A stretch of DNA of 64,000 nucleotides. Source: Pegoplata infirma (Eukaryota; Arthropoda; Insecta; Diptera; Anthomyiidae). The DNA lies in assembly GCA_963921195.1 (NCBI GenBank), contig OY992537.1, positions 174,237,021-174,301,020 on the forward strand, written 5' to 3'. The notes beneath the pieces are model-generated. The model saw only the letters and a program-made list of their open reading frames with translations, was not told the origin of the DNA and did not search any database. Shown in pieces: positions 22,945-35,309 of this stretch (position 1 is the first letter of the stretch; each line of letters starts with the position of its first letter). The translations under genes and the position numbers were made by a program.

Positions 22945-23290
22945 AAAGTATTTTTACCTCCTAAACACGAATCTGACATCAGAAAAATCAAGTCGCCTTT
23001 TCGAGATATAGGCATTTTCAATTTTTGTGGACCAAGCCCTTAAAACCGAGAAATTTGTAAATATTGGAAAAGCGTATGTTAAAGTTATTCATATTTTTTT
23101 TATTCGAACTCCCAATAAAATAATCTAACTTTTGCAAAAAAAAAACGGACTCGATACGATCAGGGATACCATCAGGACATGTAAGGAAGTCGAAAATAAA
23201 ATGCCTATAACTCGAAAAGATGATTCGATAAAATTTTTCTGGTGACAGATTCGTGTTTAGGAGGCCAAAATATTTTAGGAATTTTTTTAA
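22945..23290. repeat. Internal inverted repeat of the CACTA-like element
   Basis: Bases 22955-23030 (cctcctaaacacgaatctg, atataggcattttcaat) recur inverted at 23190-23275. The middle (cggactcgatacgatcaggg, then ataccatcagga) recurs inverted at 24653-24683. The 150-codon open frame at 23018-23470 is a by-product of this AT-rich palindrome and shows no domain. Confidence 0.7.
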
Positions 23291-24319
23291 TTTTTTAGTT
23301 TTACCAAAAAACCCATAAAAATTGGTACGAAGAAATGTATGAAAAAAAATATGCAGATTTGATTCAAAATTTTGGCCTCTTTTACAAATACTTCTGGATA
23401 TACTTAATGCATGGACGTATTTTGGATTGGAAAATTTTAAAAAATGTAAAAACTTCAACACATGAAACAAGTAACAAACAAAAGTTTTTTTTTAGTATTG
23501 TAAATATTTTGGTTTTTGAAGAAAAGTTTTACATATTCTTTTATAAAAACTCCTGATTTTGAGTAAATTTTCGTTTTTAAAAATTCATTTATATCGAAAT
23601 GTCTGTAAAATATGTATCGAAAACACATTATATTGGTTTAATTTAATGAAAATTATGCATCAGGATCATGAAAACAGTTTTCTAAATAAAACTTTTCATA
23701 TTAGTTTTTAATTTTCAATCTAGAACTTTTTCAAAATTTAGGTTTGAATTGAAAAACCGAAGTTTTGAAAATTTAATAATGCCAGAAAAATGTTAAACGA
23801 TTAAAATATTTGGTCAGATAATTTGGAATCAGGAGTCCTAAATCTTCTGGTTCATATAATTTAAATTTGAAATTTATCACAAATAGTACATATTTAAAAC
23901 CTTTTTACTTTTAGGTTACATATTGTTTCTAGGAACGGTTTTTTATAGAAAAAATACCTCAGAATCTAAGGATTTAAAGACATTTTTGCTATAGAAAATT
24001 TCAAAGATTTTGAAAAATTCTTCTCTAGAAAAATTCACAAATTCTGAGGCATTTTTTATGTTGGTGGTATAGAAAAATGCTGTAATATCTAGAAATTTTT
24101 TTATTACATTGTGATTAAAAAAAAATGAGTTGCCCCCCCCCCCCCCTTTCAAATTCCTGGATACGTCGCTGACTTAATGGATTTTGGATTTTAGCCCCAG
24201 GTTCTCTTTATTGGAATGTCAACATTAAATATCTGCTTTGAACAGGAAGTTTCTTGCAAAATTCGGATACTTATAAGGACATAACCAAAAAAGGACATTT
24301 TGAACTTCCATTTAATGTC

Positions 24320-24650
24320 CCCAGCAAAAACTTCCATTACCAAGTTATTAACTTGGGGGCTTATAACGAAAATGAGTAACAAGTTACGTCCCAATTTCAT
24401 TCTTAATTACTTTAACAAGGCGATGTCATTGGAGGCAAGGCCTTCTTTGTTCGCTTACGAAAATTCTAAACAATAATAGCCTAGCTCGCTTACAAAAAGT
24501 TGAAAAGGTGACTGCATTGTTTGTGTAGTTGCTCTTATTAAATGAGAGAAAATAAATTAAGAGTAAAATTGTTTTTTATATATTTTTATGAAACTTAACT
24601 TGTTTTTAATCCAATTGGGAATGGGTACTCATTACCTAGGTTTTGCTGGG
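24320..24650. mobile_element. CCCAGC-ended MITE (copy C)
   Basis: CCCAGCAAAAACTTCC and, inverted, CCCAGCAAAACCTAGG bound the element, with GTC on both sides (24317-24319; 24651-24653). Comparison with the inverted half near 20890 shows the uninterrupted host reads aatgtcctaatg, so one GTC is a duplication. It contains GTAAC/TTACT motifs. Confidence 0.85.
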
Positions 24651-24949
24651 GTCCTGATGGTATCCTTGATCGTATCGAGTCCGGTAATTTAGGTAATTTT
24701 ATTGGGAATTCGAATAAAAAAAATATGAATAACTTTAACATATACTTTTCCAATCTTAAAAATGTTTGTCTGTTTTGAGGGCTTGGTTCGCAAAATTGAA
24801 AATGCATATACATATCTCGAGAAGGCGATCTGATACAACTTTTCTGATGACAAATTCGTGTTTAATAGGCCAAAATACTTCGGAAATTTTACTTTAGAAG
24901 TCTTTGCAAAAAAAAGTTGATTTTTGTAGAGTAGTGTTATTTAAAATCC

Positions 24950-25740
24950 GGTCTCCAAACTTTTCCATTTGGAAACTCGTAGCTGATGATCCCGATATGA
25001 TAGCGACTTTAATATAAGTCGAGGGTAAAGCTTAAACATTACTCTTTAAGATGCAGAATTAATTTCATTAATCCTTTGTACACCAATTGTCTTTTAATCA
25101 TGTCTCAGTGTCCCAGTATCAAAAAAAAAGGTTTTGGGGGAAGGATGCTCCAACGGTTAAAGCGACTGAACAAATTGGTTATACATCAATGTTTAAGCTT
25201 TACCCTTGACTTTTTTGTAAGTCGTCAGCACATCAAGTTTATCCGCTATGAGTTGTCAAATATGTCCGAAAACGCGATTTTTTGAATTTCAAATTTCTGA
25301 AAAACCTGATGTAATGAAAAAGTTTGGAGGCCGAATTTGTGAACAGGAGAATAATTGTGATTATGTGTATAAGATGGCGTTCTATTCGCATAAAGTTGTT
25401 TTTCATATAGTTTGTACATCATGGTAAGACAATTTGTTAAGGCGACTGACCAAATGAGTTCCGCATCCTTAAGAGCAATGTAAAAGATTTACCCTCGACT
25501 TATTTTTAACATCGGGTTTATCCGCTATGAGTTGTCAAAACTGCCCAAAACGAAAATTTTTTAACTTTGACGTCAATTTTCTCAAAAATCTGACGTGATG
25601 GAAAAGTTTGGAGACCAGTTTTGTTATCACTAGAACAGTTGCAAATAACTGTGTAAATTCGAGTCCCAGTCGCATCAATTTTTTTTTCTTCAAAATGTTC
25701 AGTAGTGTTACCTGTCCATCAAAAAATTAAAAGTTAAAAT
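24950..25740. repeat. Dispersed repeat with internal ~350-bp duplication
   Basis: Landmarks ccgctatgagttgtcaaa, tgatggaaaagtttggagac and taccctcgactt occur twice or more, and in partly inverted form near 24955-25040. It is the same family as 17101-17448. No gene. Confidence 0.65.
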
Positions 25741-25976
25741 ATTTTAATCGGTTACAGAATTTTGGCAAATAAAACATGATTTTTAGCTACTGTGCACCGT
25801 ACAAAATAAGGTATACGCCTCTTATACAGTTTCCAAGTCATTAAATTAATAGTTCACCAACTTCAAATGCGTATAAAAAATATATAGCCGTAAACTATAA
25901 AAAGCCTTGAGGGTTTTGTTATGAAAATTTGCTTTTAGTTTCATACCAATTCGATTTTGGTTGCTACACTGTGCTA

Positions 25977-26465
25977 CGAATCCTGAGTCTGTTCAAACGA
26001 AGACTGGAAAAAGAACACTTATTTTACTGTTCAACAAATTTTGGGTCTTCAATTTGAGCCTTAGTGGCTTCAACGCCATAAGAAAGTAGACCATCAAATA
26101 AATGGTGAGGAAAATATTTGTAGAACATTTTAACCCTTAAAATGGACGTTTTATTAGACTTCTGTGTTTAGTTTTTGGAAAAGGACTAAAATGACCTCTA
26201 AAATGGCAGTTAGTGGACTAATGTGTTCTAAGAAAACAACCGCTATACAATTTCACTGAAGACATCAAGCCATATTTTGAAGCTCAGATGTGTTTTTTTA
26301 CAGATTTTATTAACGTTTTCCAAACGCCGTAAAAAAAACTTCTGTGGGTCAAAAAAGAGAAATCCGAACTGACTTTTCAAAACCCGTTTATGATTTTGTC
26401 TATTTGATGGTCTACTTTTATATGGCGTAGAAGCCATTGAGTCTCATTGTTCTTGTTGCACAGTG
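25977..26465. mobile_element. 489-bp MITE, CACTGTG ends
   Basis: Tips are CACTGTGCTACGAATC and, inverted, CACTGTGCAACAAGAAC; CTA and TTA lie outside (2 of 3 match). Inner arms share aagtagaccatcaaata in inverted orientation. The core (ttttaacccttaaaatgg, ttcactgaagacatcaagcc) is homologous to the inverted ends of the 4798-10553 interval, giving a short version of that family. Confidence 0.78.
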
Positions 26466-26789
26466 TTATATGACATGTTTACTGAACACAGCCATATTAA
26501 AGAAAACGAGACCTTGAAGGCCTGAATTGGTAAATGAGTTGAAGAAAACAAGAAAATGTTTGACAGATACAACAACAAAATACATGGTGGCTCGTTTTTC
26601 TCATTTTCTCATTTTCTTGGTTTCTTCTTTTCTACATAGAAAATTTCTTCGACTTGATACTTGAGCAGGTGGGATCCAGCTCTTGGGTTTGGGAGAGGGG
26701 CGGAATTTTTTTTATTTTTCTAACATTTTTTTAGCAGGGAACTTCAGGTAGGATTTGAATCATTAGTTAAGGTTTTTAGTGTTCAACTG
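26466..26789. other. No gene seen
   Basis: A CAGGTGGGATCCAG stretch at 26668 faintly resembles the CAGGGGCGTATCCAGG hAT tip and precedes satellite, but no matching right end was found. The rest shows only short homopurine/homopyrimidine runs. Confidence 0.35.
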
Positions 26790-29200
26790 TTGTTTATTAT
26801 AATTTTTTCTATAGAAACATTTTTAAATTTTAAAAATTTATTCCTATAAAGAAAACTTAAGAAGTGTTTGATATTTTGAAAAATGTCTCTTTAAGAAATG
26901 TTTAGGTTCTAAAGCATTTTTCTGACAGCAAAATACCAAGATTTTGACACAATTTTCCAATAAAAAATATGACAAGTTTGAGATATGTTTATTCAAAAAA
27001 AGTTTTCTGATTTTAAAATTTTTCTGGGTCATTTGCTTCAAGAAAGTTTATGATTCTGAGACCTTATCCCAATAGAAAAATTCTGAGGTTCTGAAAAGCT
27101 GACAGAAAAGCTTTAAAATTTATACAAACATTCTCAAATTCTGATATACTTCTTTCACCGAAAAATTCCTATATTTAGAAAAAAAAATCGTAAAGAAAAA
27201 TTTTCAGATTTAGTGAGTTTTTCCCCATAGAAAACTTCTTATAAGAAGTTCTGAAATATTTTTTTTTATTCTACTTTTCTACAGAAAATGTCTAGGATAT
27301 TAAAACGAACACAAAAAGTTTTAGGGTTCGAAAAACTCTTCCATAGAAAGTACATAAGATTTGAAAAATTTAAGACTTTAATGCTGTTTAAATTTTTTGA
27401 GGCAATTTCCTAGATTCTGATACATTTTTCTATAGAAAAAGTATAGTATTCTGAGACACTTTTTCTTATAAAAAGACTGAGATTTTTAAGCATTTTTCAA
27501 GACTGTTTTCATAAGGGAATCGAAGAAATTTTTCCTGAAAAAATACCTTAGATTCTGAGACATTTTTCTAAAAGAAAAGGTCTTTGGTTCTTAGGCATTT
27601 TTTCTAAAGAAAGTCTAAGAGCCTGAGTCTCAGAGGTGTTTCCTACAGAAAACGTCTAATATACTGAGAAATTGTCTAAATAAAAAAAATCTCAGAATCT
27701 TACAAGGGAAGTATCTCAACCCTTATGAACCGATTTGCCCGAAACTTAAAATATATATCAAAGAGACAATTCTAAGGTTGGGGTGTCTCGGCTTATCGGC
27801 CATATCGGGGATTTAGGGGTTCAAAACATGGGTCAAAAAATGTCGAAAAAATTGTTTTTTGAATTTTTCAGCCATTTCTTTTTAAGAAACTATATGATGT
27901 TTTCATATGAGAAGAAAAGTTTTTTTAATGCCTATCCAATGGTGGCATAACCTTGTAAAAATTCGGCTTCATTAAATATTTTTTTCCGGAAAATGTGTAA
28001 ATTTTGTGGGGTACTTATGTGAAGACATAGACCTACGATATCCACATGGATAAGAAATAGTCTTTATTAAATTTAAGTCGACCCGTATTTTTGCCCTAGA
28101 TGATATTCCTGTTAGTTCGGAAGTTATCAAAATTTTCCCGAAGGTCCACATGGTTTCATAAGGGGACAATGAAATTTTTAAACACCGATATGGCCGATAA
28201 GCCGAGACACCCCAACCTTAAAATCGTCTCTTAAATATATATTTTAAGTTTCAGGCAAATCGGTTCATAAGGTTTGAGATACTTCCCTTGTAAGACCTTT
28301 TCTCAGATTCTGGGATATTTTTTCATAAAATTCTCAGAATCTAATGCATGTTTTTTATAAAAAAAAGTCTTAGCTTCTGAATTATTTTTCCTATCGAAAA
28401 AGGAACCTCACAAATTCTGTGACATTTTTGCCATCGAAAAATCTAAAATTTTCTTTCTAGTATTCTAAGCCTTTTTTTATAGGAAAGCTCTTAGCTTTTC
28501 CTTTTAAAAAGTCTTAGATTCTGAGACTAGTTTCAAATAGAAATAATCTTAGATTCTGAGACATTTTTCCAAAGGAAAAACAAAATTTTTATATATTAAA
28601 AAATTTCAAATTCCTAGACATTTTTCCTATAAAAAAATCACAGATTCTGTGTAATTTTTCCTAAAGAAAAATCTCAGATTCTATTATATTTTTTTTATAA
28701 AAAAACCTCAAAATTTATAAAAAAAAAGTACCCGATTATTTCTATAGAAAACTTCTCAGATTCTATTAAAGTTTTTCTATAAAAAAATATAAATTTTTTT
28801 TTCTTATTTTTCCTATAGAAATTTTTTTTTTAATTTTACTTTTTTAACTATTAAAATTTTTAGATTTTTTTTCTAAAGAAAAATTTTGAGATTCTTGAAA
28901 ATTAAAAAAAAAAATCTCACATGATTTATTATCTTTCTTTTTACCCAGGAGAATTGGCAGATATTCAATATAAAAATTCTCAGATTTTTCCTATAGAAAA
29001 ATTGATTTTTCATATCGAAATTGTCAAAATTAAAAGATTTTTCCTAAAAAAAAACTCTCAACTTTTTCCTACGGAAAAATTCATAAATTTTTCATCTAGA
29101 AAATTTGCCAAATTTTTCGTTTAGACAAATTACCAAATTTTTCGTCTAGAAAATTTTCCAAATATTTTGTCTAGAAAAATTCTGGTATTTTTTTTCCTTC
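26790..29200 (-). repeat. 35-bp satellite, minus orientation, strongly decayed
   Basis: Units like TCAGATTCTGAGACATTTTT and CCTATAGAAAAA recur irregularly from 26790 to 27698 and from 28295 to 29200; a MITE separates the halves. The 67-codon frame at 28921-29124 (EKxIxF, FFLKKNSQLF) is a translation of the satellite. Confidence 0.8.
27703..28290. mobile_element. TA-flanked MITE, CAAGGGAAGTATCTCAA ends
   Basis: Inverted repeats over 110 bp: CAAGGGAAGTATCTCAACCC on the left and the matching CAAGGGAAGTATCTCAAACC inverted on the right, both followed by gaaccgatttgcc and later ggttggggtgtctcggctta. TA lies outside both ends. It sits in decayed 35-bp satellite. High identity between the arms suggests a fairly young insertion. 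Confidence 0.9.
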
Positions 29201-29904
29201 CCCTCCGTTGTTCACTCTTTAGTGGACAAAATCGGTAGAAAGTTTTCTTGTAGGAAATTTTCTCAAAAGTTTTCTATCAAGGCACTGTGGGCCAGGATTT
29301 CCATTTTTTGGCCAATAAGGTCTGTAAGGCAACACATATTTAAAAATATTTTTTCGGTATGTCGACATCTTGAATTTTGTTCGCCTATAATATCTTTTTA
29401 TTATAGCTCAAAGTTTTTTTTTTGCATGAGGTTAAAGTCAAAGTTTGAGAATTTTTTTATGTTTTTTATTTATGAAACAAATAATTTTTTTTTGTACTTC
29501 AACACAATATTTTTTCAAATTTTTGGCGAATTTCTCCTAAAGACATACCTGTTTGTCCAACACATGAGATAAACTGCCAAAAAGTATGGTATAAGCTTAT
29601 TTAAAAAAAAAAAATAATGGAAATTCATAGTTTTGTTGAAATCCGCCTTTTTTCAACACCAAAGTCCAAAAAAGTCCAAACGATATTGACAAACCTCGAA
29701 TTACGATATGTCTCTGACAATGTATTCTATTCACATTTTTGCGACCCTGTGCGACCGTTCATAAACTTTTGATCTAGAGGCAATAAACCAAAACATGACG
29801 TTTAGAAATGCCCTAAAATGGAACTTCAAAATTTTTTTTGGATATTTTTGTTTCTATTGATTTCTAATAAAAAATGTCCCACTTTGACAACATTGGCGTG
29901 ATAA

Positions 29905-30265
29905 GTGGTGATGGGCACGTGAGTGAATTTTGACTCACGTTGACTCACGCTCACGCAAAAAAAAAAACATAATTTACTGAATCGTTTTTTTTTTCTCACA
30001 CTTATTCACTATTTACGTGAGTAAACAAAACACCACTCACGTGTGACTCACGCTCACTCGTAACTCACGCTAAACATTTAAAACACGAAAACAATTTTAA
30101 AAACTGAATCAATACAATTAAATAATTTTGACTCACGCAAAAAAATTTCACTCACTACGAATCACTCACGAAAAAAATTGTCTCACTCACTTCTCACTCA
30201 CGAACAAAAAATTTGAATCACGCTCACTTTCGATCACGCGTAATTCACGTGACCAGCGTCCATAT
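29905..30265. mobile_element. Nested element rich in CTCACG / TGACTCA motifs
   Basis: Near both ends there are many GACTCACG and CACTCACG motifs in one orientation, with GTGAGT on the left. Left tip TGGGCACGTGAGTGAAT and inverted right tip TGGTCACGTGAATTACG match in part. The second Transib-like copy carries the same insertion (49030-49360), so it predates the split of the two copies. Motif clustering suggests hAT subterminal sites, but no 8-bp duplication is clear. Confidence 0.5.
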
Positions 30266-30539
30266 CTAGTGCTAAACATTAAAGCTGGTAACGCATTTAA
30301 GCGGGCATATTTTGGCAATAGCATTTTTAATATTTTTTACGAAATTGTAAGTTATTTGTACATTTAGGATGGCAAAACTAATTGGAAATAAAAAAGTTCT
30401 CTCTTAAATAAGCCACTGAATATATGAACTTTTTGACGCATTTAAAAGAGAAGTATTTTATTAAAATCTTCTGATAAAAGCAAAAAGAGGGATTTATAAA
30501 AACTTAGAAATCCAAGCATTGTACATTTTATTATAAAGC

Positions 30540-31170
30540 TATGTCCCAAATTTTGGATCCGCTATTTTGATTTCAAAAAATCTGAGTTCGTATTCGTGTT
30601 GCGCAATCATTTCCTAGTAATATTTTGAAACATTAATCAATAATTTAAATATCTTGTCCGCCATATTGGATATTGCTATTTTGAATATTTGATTCTAAAA
30701 TCATATTTTGCATTCCAAAAACCATCAAAATTAGACAACATAGAAAAAACATAATATTTTATTTGACGCCATATTGGATCCGCCATTTTGAATTTAAAAA
30801 CTCGGAGCCCATATTCGTAATTACCGACCCTAAGTACATCAAAAATTACTAATTTAAGTACAATTAGCTAAGAATTACAAAAGCATATTCGCCATATTGG
30901 ATCCGCCATTTTGAATTTCAAATCTTTAATTCCAAAATCAGTTTTAGCATCCGAAAACCCATTAAAATCGAAGTTTTTGGACAAAAGAGACAACATATAA
31001 AAAATCTTAAATTTGAATTTGTCGCCATATTGGATCCGCCATTTTGAATATTAAAAGTCTGAGCTCATATTCGTTATTAACGACCCCAAATACATCGATA
31101 ATGATTATATTAAACACAATAAACAAATAATTAAAAAATCATGTCCGCCATTTTGGATCCGCCATTTTGA
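30540..31170 (+). repeat. ~120-bp tandem, CCATATTGGATCCGCCATTTTG core
   Basis: The core recurs near 30551, 30659, 30778, 30891, 31024 and 31147 at spacings of about 110-135 bp. Perfect CCGCCATTTTG (reverse CAAAATGGCGG) occurs at 30780, 30903, 31036, 31145 and 31159. The copy at 48418-51527 keeps fewer units. Confidence 0.85.
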
Positions 31171-31300
31171 ATTTTGAAATTTTTTTTTCCATAATCGTGA
31201 TCAGCGATCCTTTAACACCCATATGCAATACTTTTTTGACATATAGGTTAAGCGGTCTATTTATGGCCAAAATTCAGGGAAGCTGGCCCACAGTGCAAGG

Positions 31301-33589
31301 GTGAAAACCGCTATAGAGTTTATGTGCTGATATTTTTATCCGATCTCTTTTATGATCCTTACAAATGTGGGACAAGGATCTGTTTCCCTCCCCTTAGTGT
31401 TATTACTCGACACTTAAAAAAAATACTTATTCTAAAAATTATTTTATTTGTATCAATTTATTGTAAAATTTTGAATCGGGATAAATTTTCAATATTAATA
31501 GATTTTCTTGGCCTTTTTTATTTAAATAAAAAAAATTAAATTGGAGTCTTTTTTTATTCATATATCTCGTTTTTTTTTATTATTATTCCCACAATTGTCA
31601 GCAAAAGCGATTAAACTCATTCATAAAATTAAATTTCACTACATTTTAATAATTATTTTATACTGGATCTATGGTTTTTCACACATACAAACTATAAATT
31701 CTTATGAAATGTTCAGTTTAAAATTTTAATAGTTTTGTTTGTAGTTGTTATTAATGATTGCATTCTCTGAGTTTATAATTAAACAGAAGCACCCAGTTTT
31801 TTTTTGTGTTCGTTCGTAGTCGTTGTCATTTATAAATGTACAAATTGTTTCTAAATATGGACATCTATTATTGTATTAATTCTGAAGCTGCACAATGGGG
31901 AAGCATGAAAAATGTTATGAAAATTAATCAGACATGACAAAAGAATTTAAAATTTTCAAAACAGAGATATTCCCAAAGCTTTAAACCAATATTACACTAT
32001 TTAAAAAGAAATTAAATCTTGCCTTATATGGCTCAATGCAGAACTCATTTAGTTTGAGATCTAGCAGATCTGATCAGGTACAATAAATTATAATTGGATA
32101 TAAACAGATCAGAACATGGGACGATAAATGGAAATTCTAAGATATTGTATTTTGACATCCGACAAATCAGAGAGATCTACAGATGCCTATCATAACGACG
32201 CTAGAAAGCGCCGGGCAATGGTAGATAAAGTATTAGATAGTTTTCAACTCCTCCTTATCCATACAGCTCCGACAGAAGTCATTTGACTGAACTTTTAGAA
32301 GTTTCTCACAGTTCAAGTTTTGAATGTACATCTTTTTAGGATCGCGCTATGGTCACAATCGTTGCCTTCTATTGTTGTATGCTTTTGAACTATAGACCTT
32401 CAAAATAAAATACCATAACTATAGAATAATAAATAATAAAATTTCGAATGTCCTATGTACCCGACTTTGAAACCTCCAGCGCAGTTACCAAAAATGTATG
32501 AAGTCTATAAAAATTAAATTGTAATGGTTGATTTATTTCCCATTCTTTTTATTTTGCCCCACTGTGTGATGTTGGATATATCCATGACAATCCAAACAAA
32601 AAACATTTCAAAACACTTGCATTGCTGCTTCTTTATATCAATCGCTAATATCATTCAGTACTTTATGTTGCATGTATCTCAGTACCAGTAATTAATGGAA
32701 CATTTGAGTTAATTTTTTTTTTAAATTTTAAATCATGCAAAAGTTCGAAAATGTCAAACTGACCATATTGTGCATTGAGCGTGAGAAAATAATTTTCATT
32801 AAATTCAAACAAATCTTAGAATCGAGAAGTTAAAATTATGAAACTACAAAAAAATATATGAAGACAAATGAAGGAGATAAATTTTTATTGATTTTTGTAG
32901 TTTATTAGTGTCGTTGGTTGCAAGGACTACACTGGAAAAATCGAAGAATAAATATTTTAATAGAATCTTTGTATAATTTTTCATCAGAAAACGGTCTAAG
33001 CACGACAGCATATGCAAATGTTTTCTCGAGTCTCCAATTCGGACCTGAGAGAGCCAAGAACCTTAGGGGTTTCTTAAATAATATGTTGAATTTCAGAACG
33101 TTATAAAGAGAAACGTGTGGAAAATGTTAAGTTTGCTTTTGGTGTCAAACTGCCGGCAGCGGTAGCGATAAAACGTTTACTCGAATTTACGAATTTATTC
33201 ATACTGCATGATCGAAATTTAAAATAATTTCACGCATATAGTAAAATTTTGCTAACTATCGACTCCGATAACTAAGTTAACTCCTCTGTTATATGAAATC
33301 GTCAAAGGGCCCTGCTTTGGCAACGGATATCCATTATGTGGGTACATATGGGCTGCGTGTTGCAACAGCGGCCATCCGAATAAAACCTACATTTAATTGA
33401 AGCACCGTCCTAGACCGTAGTACTAAAGGCGACAGTCTGAAGTCGTGGACAGGAGAGTAATAGTAGACAAATATATACCGACAGTCCGCAACGCCCATTT
33501 TTGATTCGAATTCTAGTCCAGTTCTTAGATGGAATTTTTCCAACTATAGATGCCACCAGTCATTCTGTTATGTAGTTGTCATGTAGTCT
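31301..33589. other. No recognisable gene; possibly single-copy DNA
   Basis: AT-rich sequence with no terminal repeats or tandem structure that I can support. Short frames at 31324-31729 and 32918-33106 have no domain. 33300-33580 is less AT-rich and may be a further 5' part of the LINE that starts in recognisable form at 33592, but I could not align it to an RT domain. Confidence 0.35.
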
Positions 33590-34591
33590 CAAATGCTGAC
33601 GATGTCGCGAACGGTAAAGGGAAAGCATCTGCAAACATTGAGGGTCGTTCTTCAGGGTTCTTTGAAAGATCTGTCTAAATGGGCAAGAGGCTGTGATCTG
33701 GAAATTAATCCAAGTAAAACAAAACTTGTCTTTTTTCAAAGAAAAATAAGATTCCTGCTTTTGATCCTATTTCTATAAATGGCACTAAAATCACCTACTC
33801 AGATGGAGCCAGGTATCTTGCAGTATTTCTAGATAGGAAGTTGAATTTCAGGCGTAATATTGAGCAACGGGTGAGAAAAACATCCATTGATTTATATCCC
33901 TGGTAAAGAGCCATTGGAAACCGATAGAGCTTCAGCTCTAAAGTCGTTCATTTATACAGCGGTATTGCGTCCAATTCTACTGTATGGAATCATTGTCTGG
34001 TGGCCTGTTTTAGAGACAAAAGGGAACTGTGTCTTTATCACGAAGGTGCAGAGAATGGCATCGATGTGCATCACTGGTGCTCTTCTTACTACACCTACGG
34101 CTGCATAAGAAATTATTAGTGTCCGACCGAATACACCTTTTTTGGCCGAAGCCGAAGCCAAATATTCGGCCTAATTTTCACTATTCGGCCAAACCGAAGC
34201 CGAAGCCGAATATTAAAAAAAAATGTTTTTAGTTGCAAAAACACTTAGTAAAATGTTTTTGTGGCTTACTAATGTGATTCAAAGTTAGTTTAGTGTGTTT
34301 TTCAACACGTGAGCATAGGGTTACCAGATTTGAAATAGGGAATAACAGTACATTTGGTCTCAAAAAACAGTACATTGCAAATAAAAACAGTACTTTTTTA
34401 AAAGTCTTATTTTATATCAAACTACAAAAACTTAGCCCTTTTACCCTGATTTCAAACATATTTCAGCCAAATCGAGTATAAAAGATTGTTTACAGAACTG
34501 GGGAACATTTTAGGTAAACCGTCTCAAATTTAGTCTATTTTTTTATCAGTGTTGAAAAAATTGTGATTGACTTTTTGGAGCATTTGTCTTA

Positions 34592-35309
34592 CCCAGGAAA
34601 ATTTTTCAGAACCGATTCTGACAACACTTGTTCTAGAACAGGTTCTTCGGTAACCAAACACCATTACACTTTAATTATTCAGAACAAGTTAAGTGTAAAT
34701 TATTGTGAAGCTGTTCTCTGCAATCAAAGTTTCATAACATTTTGGTTCTCAGGAATTGAAAAAAAAATTATGTGTCAAAAAAATTAAAAAATAAATATCA
34801 ATTTATTTTTGTTAACCAAGCAAAAACACGAAATTCTACTAAAATAGCAGGATATAATCGTGAAAATTGCTGAAAAAAAGGTGAGTAAATTAAAATTTTC
34901 ATTGTCTGAGTCGGGTCAAATACTAACAATATTATGTTTTTTATTTTTGTTTGCAGAAAATCCATGTTCTGTTTTTTTTTATTGTAAGGCCCAAAATGCA
35001 AGTTTGGAGGCGAAAAAGGATAAATACGTGTTTAAAAAATGTAAATATTCCATGTTCTATATGATTGTCTTTATCTTTGTTTAATAAATTAATGCAATTC
35101 AAAATATTTCTTTAATTCTCATTTCTGTTCCAAATTTCACTTCTAGAACCGATTCCGAGGAACAAAAATATGTTCTAATTTTGCTTACAAACACCTGTTG
35201 TTTTTGGGACAATCCCTTTGTAAAGAGAATCGGTGTTGCACAAGAACAGGTTCTAGGGAAGTATAAGTTGTTCCACAATCGGTTCTTTGCAACCGAAAAT
35301 TTTGCTGGG
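34592..35309. mobile_element. CCCAGC-ended MITE (copy D)
   Basis: CCCAGGAAAATTTTTCAG and, inverted, CCCAGCAAAATTTTCGGTTG bound 718 bp, with TA outside both ends. Subterminal motifs AACCGATT(C/G)TG and GAACAGGTTCT appear at both sides. It is the same subfamily as 60916-61639, in opposite orientation. Short open frames inside are not protein-like. Confidence 0.9.

Larger units (their letters stand above)
20711..24936. mobile_element. CACTA-like element with TTA flanks, expanded by insertions
   Basis: The ends read CACTACTCAACACGG and, inverted, CACTACTCTACAAAAATC, each with TTA outside (20708-20710; 24937-24939). The two halves are inverted copies over several hundred bp: a tattttggcctcctaaacac block at 20760 and its complement near 24865, and attcggatacttataaggac near 24265 against 20925-20950. 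CACTA tips with a 3-bp duplication fit the CACTA/EnSpm superfamily; there is no transposase, so this is an inference. Inside are a hAT element (21140-22936), a MITE (24320-24650) and a poly-C tract. Confidence 0.7.
29283..31295. mobile_element. Transib-like element, CACTGTGGGCCAG ends
   Basis: The tips CACTGTGGGCCAGGATTTCC and, inverted, CACTGTGGGCCAGCTTCCCT are flanked by an exact 5-bp duplication CAAGG (29278-29282; 31296-31300). A 5-bp duplication with a CAC-WGTG-type tip is characteristic of Transib elements. The 2,013-bp body has no transposase frame. It contains a nested TGACTCACG-rich insertion (29905-30265) and an array with CCGCCATTTTG motifs (30540-31170). A second copy is at 48418-51527. 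Confidence 0.8.

Noticed and set aside
23018..23470. 150-codon minus-strand frame
   Set aside because: It lies across the internal palindrome of the CACTA-like element, has Phe/Asn/Lys-biased composition and no recognisable motif.
28921..29124. 67-codon frame with FFLKKNSQLF-like repeats
   Set aside because: Translation of decayed satellite units.
26667..29230. Second satellite-bearing hAT starting CAGGTGGGATCCAG
   Set aside because: The tip match is weak and no right end or target duplication could be identified.
30540..31170. CArG (SRF) boxes in CCATATTGG
   Set aside because: The core has five A/T bases between CC and GG and not six, so it is not a consensus CArG box.
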